64,000 bases of DNA from Taiwanofungus camphoratus (Eukaryota; Basidiomycota; Agaricomycetes; Polyporales; Taiwanofungaceae). The notes under the pieces were generated by a model. The model was given only the letters and a program-made list of their open reading frames with translations. It was not told where the DNA came from and ran no database searches. The stretch spans positions 744,001-808,000 of the forward strand of contig CP021229.1 of NCBI GenBank assembly GCA_003999685.1. Reading direction: 5' to 3'. This document shows positions 49,660-60,716 of this stretch, piece by piece; position 1 is the first letter of the stretch, and each line of letters begins with the position of its first letter. A program made the position numbers and the translations under genes.

Positions 49660-49983
49660 ACAGCTCTCTTCCCCGGCCTCCTCCGATCGCTAGCACCGCT
49701 CCCACCCGCGGCGCCGCCCACGCTCCCTGCACAGCTAGCCCTTACGGCGTTTGCGCTCTGTATCACCGAGAACGCGCCGTGTCCTGAACCGCTCTCGGAG
49801 GCGCTGCTCATCGTGGGGCTGGTGTCCACGGTGCTGGCAGCGGAGGCGCGGATAGCGTCGTGCGTGATGGGAATGTGGATTTGTGGGCGGCTGGTGCAGC
49901 GGTTCGGGGCAGCTCCGAGTCGGCGAATGTCCAGGAACCTGGCTGGAGGACGTAAGGGGACTCTGAGAGAGAGTGGGTTCTGA
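49660..49983 (+). CDS. Small membrane-protein exon, family copy D (unknown)
   Basis: Phase-0 exon after gacgcag. Reads TALFPGLLRSLAPLPPAAPP, TLPAQLALTAFALCITEN, then LLIVGLVSTVLAAEARIASC, with a basic tail ending GTLRESGF. It is the most diverged of the four copies. The bases atgccacgtacgtcc at about 49471, also found before copy C, suggest a shared preceding exon boundary. It lies just outside the right arm of the large inverted duplication. Confidence 0.5.
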   Translation, partial: TALFPGLLRSLAPLPPAAPPTLPAQLALTAFALCITENAPCPEPLSEALLIVGLVSTVLAAEARIASCVMGMWICGRLVQRFGAAPSRRMSRNLAGGRKGTLRESGF

Positions 49984-50858
49984 CAGAATGCCTGAAGTGC
50001 GGATTATTGTCTCTCGTGAGTTCGTGGCGAATGGCTCAGTGGAATGCACGAGGCGGTTATCTTTTCGTGGCGAGTGTACACGAGCTTCCACCAGAGGACC
50101 TGCTTACCGGGGAGTCTTGAGACTCGAAATGCGCCACAGCGATCTGGACATTGACAAGAAACTCAAACGTGCTGCTGTCAGTATCGTATGATACTTATAT
50201 ATACTTCGTTATTTCTACAGACCCCCAATCAATTTCCCACATCTCATTCTTGTGGTGGAATGGCAGTACTTCGAAGCGAGATCATCACACATTTCCATTG
50301 CATCGGCTTCTGCATGCTCTGCCTTTTCGTATGTGCCGGTGCAAACATTCCTTCATCCTTTTCAAGCCTCGCAACGGTGTTTCTCTTGATAATCGCGCAT
50401 CGAATGTCTACATGCACCAGAGACAAGACGCCTAACTCCATCAGAATGCAAAGTTTTTACCAGCTTTGGGTATACTTCGTTGTATATCCTCTTCGCCTCG
50501 TTCTATAACTTGAACCCAACTTCAATGAATGAATACATTGGATAAGCTCACATCCACGTTTGTAAAATGACCGAAACGACTAGCCTTAGGAATCGAGGGC
50601 TGGATATGGATTGAAGCGGGATTGAGGTTCCTTTCTAGACATTCTGACAGATCCATTCGACGAACTTAAATATTGTCTAGTAAGAACGACTACAGAGTGG
50701 AATCAGCCGCTCACGACTTTGATCACGAGTGTGTTTCCCTTTTCGTAAACATCACGGTCACGCGATGACCTCACACTCAGTGCCCCTCCCGCTATGCGCT
50801 TAGATGTCCCCGTATCCCATCTCTGCAGCGCATGCCTCGCAGATGACTCTATACCCTC
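49984..50858. other. Intergenic, upstream of the PTEN-like gene
   Basis: An open hydrophobic frame at 50188-50508 (FHCIGFCMLCLFVCAGANIP) has no recognised family and no clear splice partners. Otherwise nothing is seen. Confidence 0.4.
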
Positions 50859-53117
50859 ATGTCCGACTTCATACGCCGCCTAGTCTCAGGCGACAAAGCG
50901 CGTTTTAAAGACGGCGAACTGGACATCGACCTAGGTTGCTCAAGCACGCGCCCCGCAGACAGTCGCACACGCTGACGATGCTGTTTCTGCCCCGCAGATT
51001 TGGTGTACATCACCGACCGAGTGGTCGTCATGGGATACCCCGCCGCTGGCATTGAAGGCCTGTACCGCAATCGTCGCGAGGACGCCAAGAAATTCTTGCA
51101 ACACCGCCATGGGAAGAGCTTCTGGGTGTTCAATTTCTGTCCTGTCAAAGAGAATTCCTATCCCAGCAGTGTATTTGATGGGAGAGTCAGCAGATATCCC
51201 TTCCCTGATCACCAGTGCGTAAGTTTTGCCCGGTTGACTCAGGCGGAATCCATAATATTGGATAGACTGTTACTGAAATGTCTATTGCGATGGAAGAGCT
51301 TCGCTTCTTTGATTTGTCTGTGTCAGACCTTTCACTTAAGTAAAGCGACCTCTTCGTATCATTCCTAGGGTTTAGTCCTACAGCTCGTGTCCATCCGTTT
51401 CGTGATCAGAGCTTTGTCACGTCCTTGAAAACCTGGGTCTCTGAAGATGGCGTGTTTAACACCTTCAGATCCTGGATTAAGTCATCCGCTTGGCTCTAGA
51501 TTATACCTCGCTTCATTAAGCTAACAGAGGATTACAGTGTACCGCCCCTGGCCATCCTGCCTCTCGTAGCTCGGGAAATGCATGCATGGCTCAGTGGTTC
51601 CCCGGAGCGCGTCGCTGTGCTCCACTGTAAAGGTACTTGCCTTCTATAACATTCTCCGTGATTCGCTGTTGACGTGAAGTCCCGCCTCGCCATCATCATA
51701 GCTGGCAAAGGCAGATCCGGGACAATGGCATGCGCATACTTGCTCACGCTGGGCGAACTTCCGATTCCACCAAGGCTTGAGCGCAGCCGCTCATCAAAGG
51801 AGAGAGCTACCTACAGAGCGGAACGAATTATGAATGCCATGCTCTCAGATGGCACGTTCGGCGAAGCCGTTCGCCCAGACGACAGCACGGTCGAAGAAGA
51901 CCCAGTACGACAAGAACTAGATGACGTCGAAAACGGAGGCGCTGTCAAGACGGACGATGCCGACAAGCCTGAACTACCGTCGACGGACGGAGGGGCGGAC
52001 AATCTCAGCCGAATTCTCGAGCTGCACACCTCCCGCCGCATGCGACGGCCCTCGTCCCCCACCAGGCAGGCGAAGCAAGGCGTGAGCATCCCCAGCCAGC
52101 GCAGATGGCTCTACTACTGGTCGCTGCTCCTCGCACAGCAGGGTCCACCGCACTTCTGGTCAGCGGACCCCGGCACCGTTCGGCAGCGCGCGCCCAAAGT
52201 GCGCCTCACGCAGATAAGGGTGCGCATGCGTGAGCTATCAGGGGTAAAGGCGAGCCTCGTGCGCGCGGCGAACGCGATCATCGAGCGCACAAGCTTCGGA
52301 AAGGCGCCCAGTTCGCGGGTCGGGGCGGCGGGGAAGGGCCAGGGCCTCGTGTGGGCCTCGCTCGCGCGGTATGACGATGAGCTGGTTGGGCTGCTGGAGA
52401 AGTGGGAAAGGCATACACGGGACGAAGGCGGCAGCATGGGAAGGCGGACACGAGGCGCGGGTCACATAGCGCTAGGGGACGTGTTCGAGGATGGGAGGTG
52501 GGACGATCGCAAGATGGTCAGGAGCTTCGCGCGCCTTGGCACCGCGAGGGAACCGGCTCTCCAGAAAGAGGTCCCTCGGACGGTGAGGCATGCTTGCGTT
52601 CCAGATCTTCCGCACACGACTGATAGCAACCGCATCAGGAGGGGAAGGTCGTCACGGAGGTGCTGCGACCCTTGACAGGCGATTCGTGGAACGCCATATG
52701 TGAAACGATTGAGCATGATGCCGAGGGAACACCCGTTGCTAGCAATAATGCGGAATCGGAAGAGACGTCGATGCACGACGTCACACAAACGCCGAAGGGT
52801 GATGGTGGCGTTCTACTAGATGCCAATCGGGAAGTGCGCGTCAAGCTGTACGTGGGTCAAGTGAGTCCGGACTTGCAGCACCTAGTAACAAAATCCTCTC
52901 TAACGCCATGCAGGTTTTCATGGGGTGGTTTTGGTTCATTCCGGCCTTCCATATGTCGCAACCTTGTGCTTCCGGGCCTTGGAACGAGACTATGGTCCTA
53001 CGGAAAGAAGAGATCGACTTTCCGCTTGGGGCGGGCTCCAGTATCATTGACGCCGAAATATGCATGGCGTGGTATCCGGAAGCCACTGATGTGATTGCTC
53101 ATCCAAAGGACCAATGA
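50859..53117 (+). CDS. PTEN-like phosphoinositide 3-phosphatase
   Basis: A dual-specificity type lipid phosphatase that removes the 3-phosphate of PtdIns(3,4,5)P3. Exon 1 (50859-50934) reads MSDFIRRLVSGDKARFKDGE. Exon 2 from 50998 has DLVYITDRVVVMGYPAAGIE and FWVFNFCPVKENSY. An intron of about 320 bases follows. The active-site loop HCKAGKGRSGT is built across an intron beginning near 51636, with the catalytic Cys, the Arg and both loop Lys present. The C-terminal half fits the C2 domain: WNAICETIEHDAEG, EVRVKLYVGQ, VFMGWFWFIPAFHM and a terminal IIDAEICMAWYPEATDVIAH. Inserts rich in Asp/Glu/Ser between phosphatase and C2 parts make it longer than the core family (about 540 residues). No defect was found. 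Confidence 0.88.
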
Positions 53118-53912
53118 ACCTTCGGCGTGATCAGAGACACTAGAGCCCGTTGCTGCCTGCCATGTCGGGAGCATCGTGGAAGCGGAACAAGCAGCTGAGG
53201 ATTAGATTGTCGAAGACATAGGCTAGTCCATCATGGCTTGCTGATTTTGATTGGGGGTTGATGATAGACGTAGCGTACGCGGGTTCTGTTGGCCGCTTGA
53301 AAGGGTCATACGATGGGCATGTACGAAGTTGGATACCAGTTGAATAAGGCAGAGGATGGGTACAAAATGAAGGTACATGGTCAAGGCATATGTCGCAGTC
53401 GAATCCGGTATCTGCGGCAACTCGGGCCGTAGCGCACGTGCAGCACTACCACTTCATTTTGATCGCGAACACCTTCAGATACGCGATATGCTAATTTCTC
53501 ACTCATAGCGCAACCAACAGAGCTGTGTTGCATGGGCCATCTCATTCGTACTTACACCGAATGGGTATAGCTCTAAGCACCTCGAGTAAGTCGCGTTGGA
53601 CACGGAGACCGCTGTTGCGATATAGTTTGATGCCGGAAGAGAGTTTGGTCTAGTACGCTGCAGACAATGCCGGCGGGCCCTGTCCTCTCACGGCTCGCTC
53701 CTGCCAAACGAAGGACCCTCCTCTGATCCAGTGATACTGTGATAGGCAGAGGCATCTCAGAAGACTCCGCGCAGCCTCGACATCGTGCTTCTTCAGGTCG
53801 TCCCGGAGATGAGATTTCCCAGCCCTCCTTCTCTTATCCCCTCTTTTCCTTCTGCGCACTGGCTTGACCACGTCCCCGCTGTTCTTCGCGGTGAGGTCGC
53901 TCCTTCTCGGGC
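53118..53912. other. Intergenic, upstream of the receptor-like gene
   Basis: Holds the 3' side of the PTEN-like gene and the promoter of the 7TM gene. A basic antisense open frame (53650-53922) looks like composition, not a gene. Confidence 0.4.
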
Positions 53913-55885
53913 ATGCTGCCATTCGCGCTCAAGGTGACATGGTTTGCGCTATCTCTGTCGGGTAGGTAGTCACTTGCTGTCGACCGTTACACGTCGTAAT
54001 GACTTATTTAAATATTGTCGTATGATTGCACAGGTCTAGTGAGTAACTTGGTTGGTCTCCCTGCGTTCGCAAGTGCGCTGGGCGGTTGGTGGATACCGGT
54101 TGTGTATGGTCTGGCAAATGCCACGGTGCAGGGCATATTCTGTCTTGGTAAGCGTTGTTCTCGTCTTACTAACTCGTTCATTGGCCTCCTACCAATCTCA
54201 ATCTTTCACTGCCCCTTCAAATCCGTTGTTCGACCGCAGGCTTGATCTGGAAGATGAATCCGTTCCTTATGCCCCGAGCGTTCTGCACCGGTGAGTGACT
54301 CCATCAGCACACACACACGAAATTGTGCGAACATCATTCAATGATTATAGCCCAAGCGGCCTTGACAGCTATTGCGTGGTTTGTCATGGCGAGCATCTGT
54401 ACGACTCTGTCGCTCATCATCTCCTGGGCCTTCTTCCGATCCTACGGAACACGCACCCTTTGTCTCAGCGAAATGTAAGAATTCTATCACATCGGCTTTC
54501 AGTCCCATGCTTGACAGAACCAAAAAGCCAAGTGTTGCTCAGATGGCGTCCTGCCTTACTCTCACTGTTGGCGGGCTTTCCCGTGGCGGCGTTCGTGGCA
54601 TATATCGTTGTTGCGCTCAGGTTTGGGGCGATTCAGCCATTTAACGATATGCATTGTGACGCCACTAGACCAATCTGGTGCGATGATCTAACACATTCTA
54701 AGAAATATCTTGTCTCATCATATCTTGTACATAGGGTCCGTCTTTTGAGTTATGCTGGTGTCCCGCTTCTTCTCGCTGTACCCTCCTTTCTACTTTCTTG
54801 TGCCACCGCATTTGTGTTGTTTCACAGCCAGCAGCGGGCCTACGGTCATTTTTGTTTCCCCCACCGCGACACTTTCACCCTTCTTCCTATCCGCCGACAT
54901 TCCAGGTCCAAGAGGTGCCCTCTGCAACCAATCGATAGCTTCAGTACACCCGCGCTGGAACTTAAGACATACCCTTCCTCCGACTTGAATCTGCCTTCAG
55001 ACACGACGTCGACAACACATTCGGTGACGCCAACGCCTAGCTTCACGCTCTACGCCATTCCTTCTCCTCCATCCTCGCTCTCCACCGCTCCTGCAGTCCT
55101 CACCTCTGGACGCGTTCCAACAAGCCCCATCCTTGCCTCTCATAACAAGCGATACCATTTACCGTTTTCATGGAAACCTGCTACTCCTAGTTCGTTTGAA
55201 GGCAGCAGAGGCCAGGAGCGCGGCAGTCGATGTACTCAGTCCCCGTCTCCAATGACGTTCGCGCCACCTTCGACCGTGTCGAGTACACGGACGTCCCCCA
55301 TCAGTCTTCCTGTCTTCCCGGGCTTTGGGCGGCGCGTGTCGCCACCGATGCCGAGGGGCACGGAGGAGAGGGACGCGCTGCAAGAGGAGATGGCGCGCGT
55401 TGTGTCGGGATGCGAGGACCTCGAGGAGGACTCGATGGGCGGGTCTCTGAGGTGGGCGCGGGACTCGGAGGCGTCGTCGTTCACGAAGTCCGAGCTGCGG
55501 TTTGCACGAGAGGACAGCGAGGGCGGCGAGTCCGGGCCTTCGAGACGCAGGTCACCCCACGACCGTGAGTCGCCGCAGACGTGCAATGAAAGACTAAACG
55601 GGCAGTGTCGCTCACGTTGTCCTTTCGACAGAGATCACATGGGACCCTGCGCTCGCAGATTCACCACCAGCACACCGCAGTCCGGCCGTCTGGCGCATTG
55701 TCTTCTTCCAGTTGCTCCTGTCATCAACGCTGATTCTCGCCGCGTTCTCTTCTCTGATTGACATGTTTACCCGGCACGACTCCCCCACTCCTTTTGGAAC
55801 ACAGCATATAGCGTTACTTCTGGCAGCATGGGCGCCGTCTATAGCGTTTGGTATATTCCCCTGGCGACGGACAGCCCATTGCTAG
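53913..55885 (+). CDS. 7TM receptor-like membrane protein (GPCR-like, unassigned)
   Basis: Starts MLPFALKVTWFALSLSGLVS. Hydrophobic segments follow: LGGWWIPVVYGLANATVQGI, ALTAIAWFVMASICTTLSLI, ALLSLLAGFPVAAFVAYIVV and SYAGVPLLLAVPSFLLSCAT. A loop reading MHCDATRPIWVRLL resembles the extracellular loop of mushroom receptor-like proteins. A ~220-residue Ser/Pro-rich cytoplasmic stretch follows, then two more helices (WRIVFFQLLLSSTLILAAF and HIALLLAAWAPSIAFGIF) and the stop at 55883-55885. Introns start near 53962, 54148, 54292 and 54679, and near 55564. The one near 54475 needs an AAG acceptor at 54527 to keep frame, so that join is uncertain. GPCR function is an inference from topology. Confidence 0.6.
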
Positions 55886-56213
55886 TTCTATCCATTCCAT
55901 GCCATTGGCGTTAACAACACGTTTTCTCCGCTCTTTCGAATCAGCACCTTCACTGCTTCCCTTCATACAATAGCATTGGTAATACGCACACACACACGTC
56001 TATTCATTGACTTACCTCTCTTTCCCTTTTTTCCATCGCCTTTATACCCTCTGTAATGTTATGTGTATTTCTACAAGATTGTGTTTTTGTCATCGGGGTC
56101 AATATAATGGTTGCTGAATGCATTTATGTTCGTATGGTATTCGTAGCATGCGTGTTCCAAAGCACCAGACAGCGGTAAACTATATAAATACAATGAGATG
56201 GTGGTTGCAGGTA
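55886..56213. terminator. Short convergent 3' region
   Basis: About 330 bases between the stop codons of the receptor-like gene (+) and the CBS gene (-). AT-rich with tataaata (56191-56200), likely shared 3' untranslated and polyadenylation DNA. No gene. Confidence 0.4.
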
Positions 56214-57023
56214 TCAAAAGCCCCGACGAGTTACGAAATTCTGCGAGATCGTGAAATTGTCAATTCGTACCAAGAAGACATCGGATCCGTCTGGACACAC
56301 ACACCTCCAAGTCTTGTGATGTTGCTACGGCAAGTACGAACTTGCGATCCCAATCTGTCACTAAGCGACAATTGTCAACCGCCGAGCAGAGCCATTCAAA
56401 TATTTGTCACACCTAGCGCGAAGATATTATGCTGTAGGAATTGCTCGAGCTCCTCGAGAGGTGTTGATGGCGTGATGAGAGTGTATGGCTGCGACTGCGC
56501 GCGATTGAACTTTGTCATGTAGCGCATCACCTTGTCACTCTAGATACGTCGACATGTTCTGTGAGCTGTCCGTCGAATGTGAAGCATTTTGGCCACGCAC
56601 CGGATCTGCATTCCCAGCCTCCCACTTTTCCTTCAGCGACGCGACATCGACATATCCTAAAGGCTTGCGGTTGTGATCGAGTACCCTGCGCAGGGACCGT
56701 CGCCAGGTAAGGGGCCGGTACGCGAAATGACTATGCTGAGAACAGCCACTCACGGGATATGAGAGAAGTCCCGCTCGTAGGCAAGCTCAATGGCCCGCGA
56801 AATAGCTTCGTCCGAGGGGAGTGCGAACGCTGGAGGCAATTGCAAGTCCTGTCGGCGGACGAGCCATGCAGATAACGCAGCGCGCGCTCAGAACTCAGGT
56901 AATCCACATAAGAGAAATCAGAGAAATTCGACATACCTCGACGACCGCCCCTCTGTATTTGTCCGCTGGTGTCAGAGACGACGCGGTATACTGGGATTCA
57001 GCTACGACAGAACTTGTGGCCAT
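56214..57023 (-). CDS. CBS-domain protein
   Basis: A small soluble protein of about 170 residues with a CBS pair, a module that usually binds adenosyl ligands. Six exons. ATG 57023 (MATSSVVAESQYTASS) leads to DLQLPPAFALPSDEAISRAI, then AYERDFSHIP, VLDHNRKPLGYVDVASLKEK, DKVMRYMTKFNRAQSQPYTL, ITPSTPLEELEQFLQHNIFA, LVTDWDRKFVLAVATSQDLE and the end NFVTRRGF (TGA 56216-56214). All introns join in frame. It matches a conserved single-copy type in mushrooms. Partner and ligand unknown. An antisense open frame on the plus strand over it is a shadow. Confidence 0.82.
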
Positions 57024-57737
57024 GAGAGAACAATATACGGCTGGTCGTTGAATGCAGGATGGTTGGACGGTGGGATGCTGATGGTAGGTAGTCGTAGTTA
57101 AACAGTAATGAAGAACAAGAATACAAAGCTTGTGAATCAGGTCATCTTTGGTCATGCAATTTGGCTCAGACAATACGGGCGTGAGTGATAGCGGCAAAGG
57201 CCGATCGCAAGTTTCAGCGCTTCAGCTTGAAGTTGCGAGTAACATCGACTCAGGAGTCTCATACTAGTACGATATGTATTGTGTCTCAGCACTGTTGAGT
57301 ATTCGCGAGTGCGAACAGGGATAAACGTTAGAACATGCTTATAATAAGCTAGGACATCCACATAACAATCTTTTCAGGAGAGTATGTTGCGTCTGAATTC
57401 CGTTTCTTTACAAGAAAGTATGGTACAAGGATGGACCTGGAATTGTGGGTTAACGAATTTTTATATATGTCCCAGAAGTAACTCATCTGACGGCATTTCG
57501 TAGGCAAACTTGAAATCATGCAGCTTGTTGACCTTTGTTTTACTCCGAGTGGTGCCGGAAGCAATAGTAGGCTGACCACGACTGGGAAATTTCTTTAATA
57601 CTCCAGTTGGAAGCATTAATGGACTAGGTTGCGCGATGGCGAAGGTTGACCACACCGTGGAAACTCTGCACGACTATACATAGCAATTGTACATCACCGC
57701 ACATGGGAAAGATCTAGCAAATGGAAACGAGTTTATA
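57024..57737. other. Intergenic with one coding-like minus-strand segment
   Basis: At 57461-57655 (-) an open segment reads FAIAQPSPLMLPTGVLKKFP and later DFKFAYEMPSDELLLGHI before a stop. It could be a terminal exon belonging to the repeat-bearing gene upstream (before its array decayed) or to an unknown gene. No splice connection was demonstrated. The rest is AT-rich and empty. Confidence 0.35.
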
Positions 57738-57908
57738 CATTTCTTCGAAGGCCTGTCTCCAACTTCCGCTCAACCTTCCTTCACGGCATTCTAGAACTCA
57801 CCTAACGAGATCGAAACAAGAACGAAAGTAACAGAGTCACAGTCGACGAATTCACCATCCTAAGCTACGGGAGATCCTCCGCTTCTCTAGCGGAGTGCTA
57901 GAATTCAC
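57738..57908 (-). repeat. Decayed fourth and fifth repeat units of the secreted-repeat gene
   Basis: On the minus strand from 57908 and from about 57802, two further exon-like units follow the same plan (acceptor AG, GT, GAA/GAG, TTC) but have TAG where the good units have the Trp codon TGG. Both have also lost the gt donor that should close the exon. The in-frame TAG at 57900-57898 ends the present protein. They show that the array was longer and is shrinking. Confidence 0.6.
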
Positions 57909-58648
57909 CTGAATAGAACAATCCGTATGATTTATTTGAAACTATCGAAGGAGAAGCTGAGGGCCCACCTCGAGGCAAGGATTGACCTGCATCTTTGACC
58001 GGACTCTCAGCCGAATGCCAGAACTCAGCTTTTGAACAAGAACATCTGAGTACAAGGCCGACATAACCGCGTTCGACATACCTCGAGGTTGTGGACTTGC
58101 GTCTTCAGCCCAATTCCAGAATTCTCCACTTGGTGGCTCACGTCTAATTTCGACAGATTCTCCATGGGCTGCACCCCAAAACCCAGGAACACCTAAGGTG
58201 CAATTAGAGAGCATCTATCAATGTCACGGTCAGACACTCACCCCTAGCCAAAGAGAGTTCTTCATCCTCGGCGGTATGCCAAAATTCGGGGCTTCCTATG
58301 ACACAAACATTTATCAATTAGCAAACTTATGTCAGCTAGTCGTTTTGCTCTGATCTCCCGCGATATGGTCGGCTTCCAGGCAATCGTAAGTACACACGAA
58401 GCACCCCTTCTCAATTTCGCAAATGCACGAGTTGTACAAGGCCTTACCTCGAACTTTATTGACATTTATCGTGACAGCCAGAGCTACGAGGGGAAGTCAC
58501 TTTTATGATGAACAATTATGAGCCTTTGCGTACCTGGATACCTTGCCAGAATATCCGAGTCTTCGGAGCGGCGGTTGACAGGGACGGAAGCACTTTGAGA
58601 TTGAGTGAGGAGGAAGGCTAGGGAAACCAAAGCCTTGAGAGAAAACAT
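57898..58648 (-). CDS. Secreted repeat protein, candidate precursor of a ribosomal peptide
   Basis: About 128 residues from six short exons. Exon 1 (58648-58534) encodes a signal peptide (MFSLKALVSLAFLLTQSQSA) followed by SVPVNRRSEDSD. Exon 2 (58483-58448) is 36 bases. Repeat exons follow at 58295-58242, 58192-58082 (two units) and 58028-57969. The last exon ends at TAG 57900-57898. Units read SPEFWHTAEDEELSLAR, VPGFWGAAHGESVEIRR, GEFWNWAEDASPQPR and AEFWHSAESPVKDAGQSLPR. Each has an FW core and ends in Arg. All internal introns are phase 1, so units can be added or lost without frame change. Known: fungal dikaritin-type precursors are secreted repeat proteins cleaved after basic residues. 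Here the sites are mostly single Arg, with RR twice. Inference: a peptide precursor working with the UstYa-like protein at 60717. Alternative: a structural secreted repeat protein. Confidence 0.65.
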
Positions 58649-58853
58649 GTTGCTAGACGTTGTTTGGAGGACTATCGGGAAATTGCAGGAGCGGATGAAG
58701 AGCCGTACTTCAACAGTTCATTCATTCCGTGTTATGTATAGCTCATAAACTGTCTCTCCCTGATCGGAAGTCATGAGAATATGCAAGGTATCAATGATAC
58801 ATTTGTTTCGAGAACCCATAGTCTGCCACCGCCCATGCACATCGTAAACCATA

Positions 58854-59480
58854 TCAGAACGAGGAAGAGAAGCTCCAGGCGTCAAGCTTCATTGACCGCT
58901 GCATGGGTTGAATGTAGTGAAGTGGGAAGCAGATTGATAAGGTAGACGGATACACAAGCCTTCCGAATGCAGACTTATCCATTGCCCCATTGCTGAACAT
59001 AGGGACGAGAGAAAGATAGAGTTCTGATGTTGGTCCTGACCCAAAGTTCGACGACGCAACAGTAAACTTACTGCCCTCTGGGATGGTCCATCCGCTCGCG
59101 TTGACGGCACGAACACGAGCAAACAGGGGCGCATGGTGAGTTGTCAAGGGTCTGGCATCAACCACAGGCTGTCGTATTATCAAGGCAAGCTGTCAGGAGC
59201 TGCCGGCTCTCTATGAAAGCGGAGCCAGGCGGTCATGATCAGCCAATGTAATTTTGACAAGCTTGGCGGCTATGCGGTAAGTAGACAGCGAGCGGGCCAA
59301 GTATGTAGTACTGACTTGATGTATATCCTTCGGGCCTAAACGCTTCGGCGAGTTGAGATACCCACTCGTCAATGTCAAGGATACTCTTGTCTTCCTTGCA
59401 AACAATGGCTGCTATACCATGACTTTGTCGTCGTTATCTGCCACGGTCATAGGGTTCATGCACAGGCTGGCGAAATGTGG
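58854..59480 (-). pseudogene. Unassigned coding-like remnant
   Basis: Two minus-strand segments look like protein. About 59410-59300 reads AAIVCKEDKSILDIDEWVSQ then LAEAFRPEGYTSSQ. 59183-59070 reads RQPVVDARPLTTHHAPLFAR then VRAVNASGWTIPEGSK. The first faintly recalls the C-terminal part of adenylate-forming enzymes, but not enough to name it. No continuous model could be built. It may be a gene with unrecognised introns or a broken one. It lies between the repeat precursor and the UstYa-like gene, so it deserves a search. Confidence 0.3.
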
Positions 59481-60716
59481 AAACAGGACTGGTGGCAGTT
59501 GGACGTCTCGAAATCGACAGACGTGTTCTGATCGACAAGTGAGCTAGGTCCGGCAGCCTTGAGACCTCTTGTTTTGTCATTCTGGTGTGAGAGCCAAAGA
59601 CTGCAATAGTCGAAATTGGGAATTGCTAGAGCCTCAAAATTTTACTTATCTCATTGCTGTGTCTCGGGTCGTTCCCCTTCGACATGATCACTACACACTG
59701 ATCAGCGCCGAAATCCTCAGGCTTGTTCTCTGTGTGGTTATACCGCTCTTCAGCTTCAATTTCCAAATTGAAGTATGATCCCCCTGGACATAGGTTATCG
59801 CATTACGTGATCGCACAGTCCGTGCACACATCCCATCAAAGCGATCTTCGTCATCGTTCACTGAACGTGGTCGAGGGGTCTTCCTTTTAGATGTCCTCGT
59901 ACACCAATCCACGCGAATCTGAATATCCGTCCGGCACAGCGATTGGTTCCGGGATCAATGATATGTCACCGTACTAGTGTAGGTACTCAAGTATGATTGT
60001 TCTGCCCGTCAGTTCTGGTCTTGTTGTGGCAGTCATGTCACAGCTCAAGTGGCAGGGTTGATATTCAACTGTCATGTCTATGGATGCCAAACCCATAGTG
60101 AACGGTCTGACAAGACCTACATTCAGTCATGCACCTCCTATGCTGTAGCAAGCACTCGAGGCGATCTCGTCATTTCTCGAACGCAGGAGCGTTTATTTTG
60201 CATCATGTTGAGCTATTGACTGATATGTGTATCGGAGACATTTCTGTTTCTGATGCACTGCTTAGAGGGACCTACTTCGATTAGATGTGTGGAATGCCCC
60301 AGTGAGCCGATGTTTTGTGTGGTTCGACCTTACTGAGTTGGTAGACGGAAATCTAAAGCAAGCGTACTCGGATTTGCTATGTATCAGCATGCTCAGTCGC
60401 CGATGACCGGCAACCCCTATTTAAGATCTGTGAGTTTCCATTTCATTAAGGGCGATCAAAGACCTATGGCTTTGAAACTGCCCGGAGCGGCTATCAGTAA
60501 CATATATGGCCATATTGTAAGTGAGGTGTATTTGGGCATGCTCTACGGAATTTAGCAATGACTCCCTTCACACAGAATGCTTCTGTCAGTGTGTCCAGGT
60601 ACAAATTCACCAAAACGTAAGGTCAACTGTTGTACATCCTGCAAAACTGTTGAGAGACATACGCTGTAAGCGAGCCTGTTCAAGACTGGCGTGAATAGAG
60701 CCGTTAGATCACCAAT
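59481..60716. promoter_or_regulatory. Upstream region of the UstYa-like gene
   Basis: 1.2 kb without a recognisable gene, ending at the UstYa-like start codon. Open frames here are short and overlapping. No specific operator can be named. Confidence 0.35.

Noticed and set aside
53650-53922. Basic 90-residue minus-strand protein
   Set aside because: No start context, splice partner or homologue recognised. It lies in the promoter region of the receptor-like gene.
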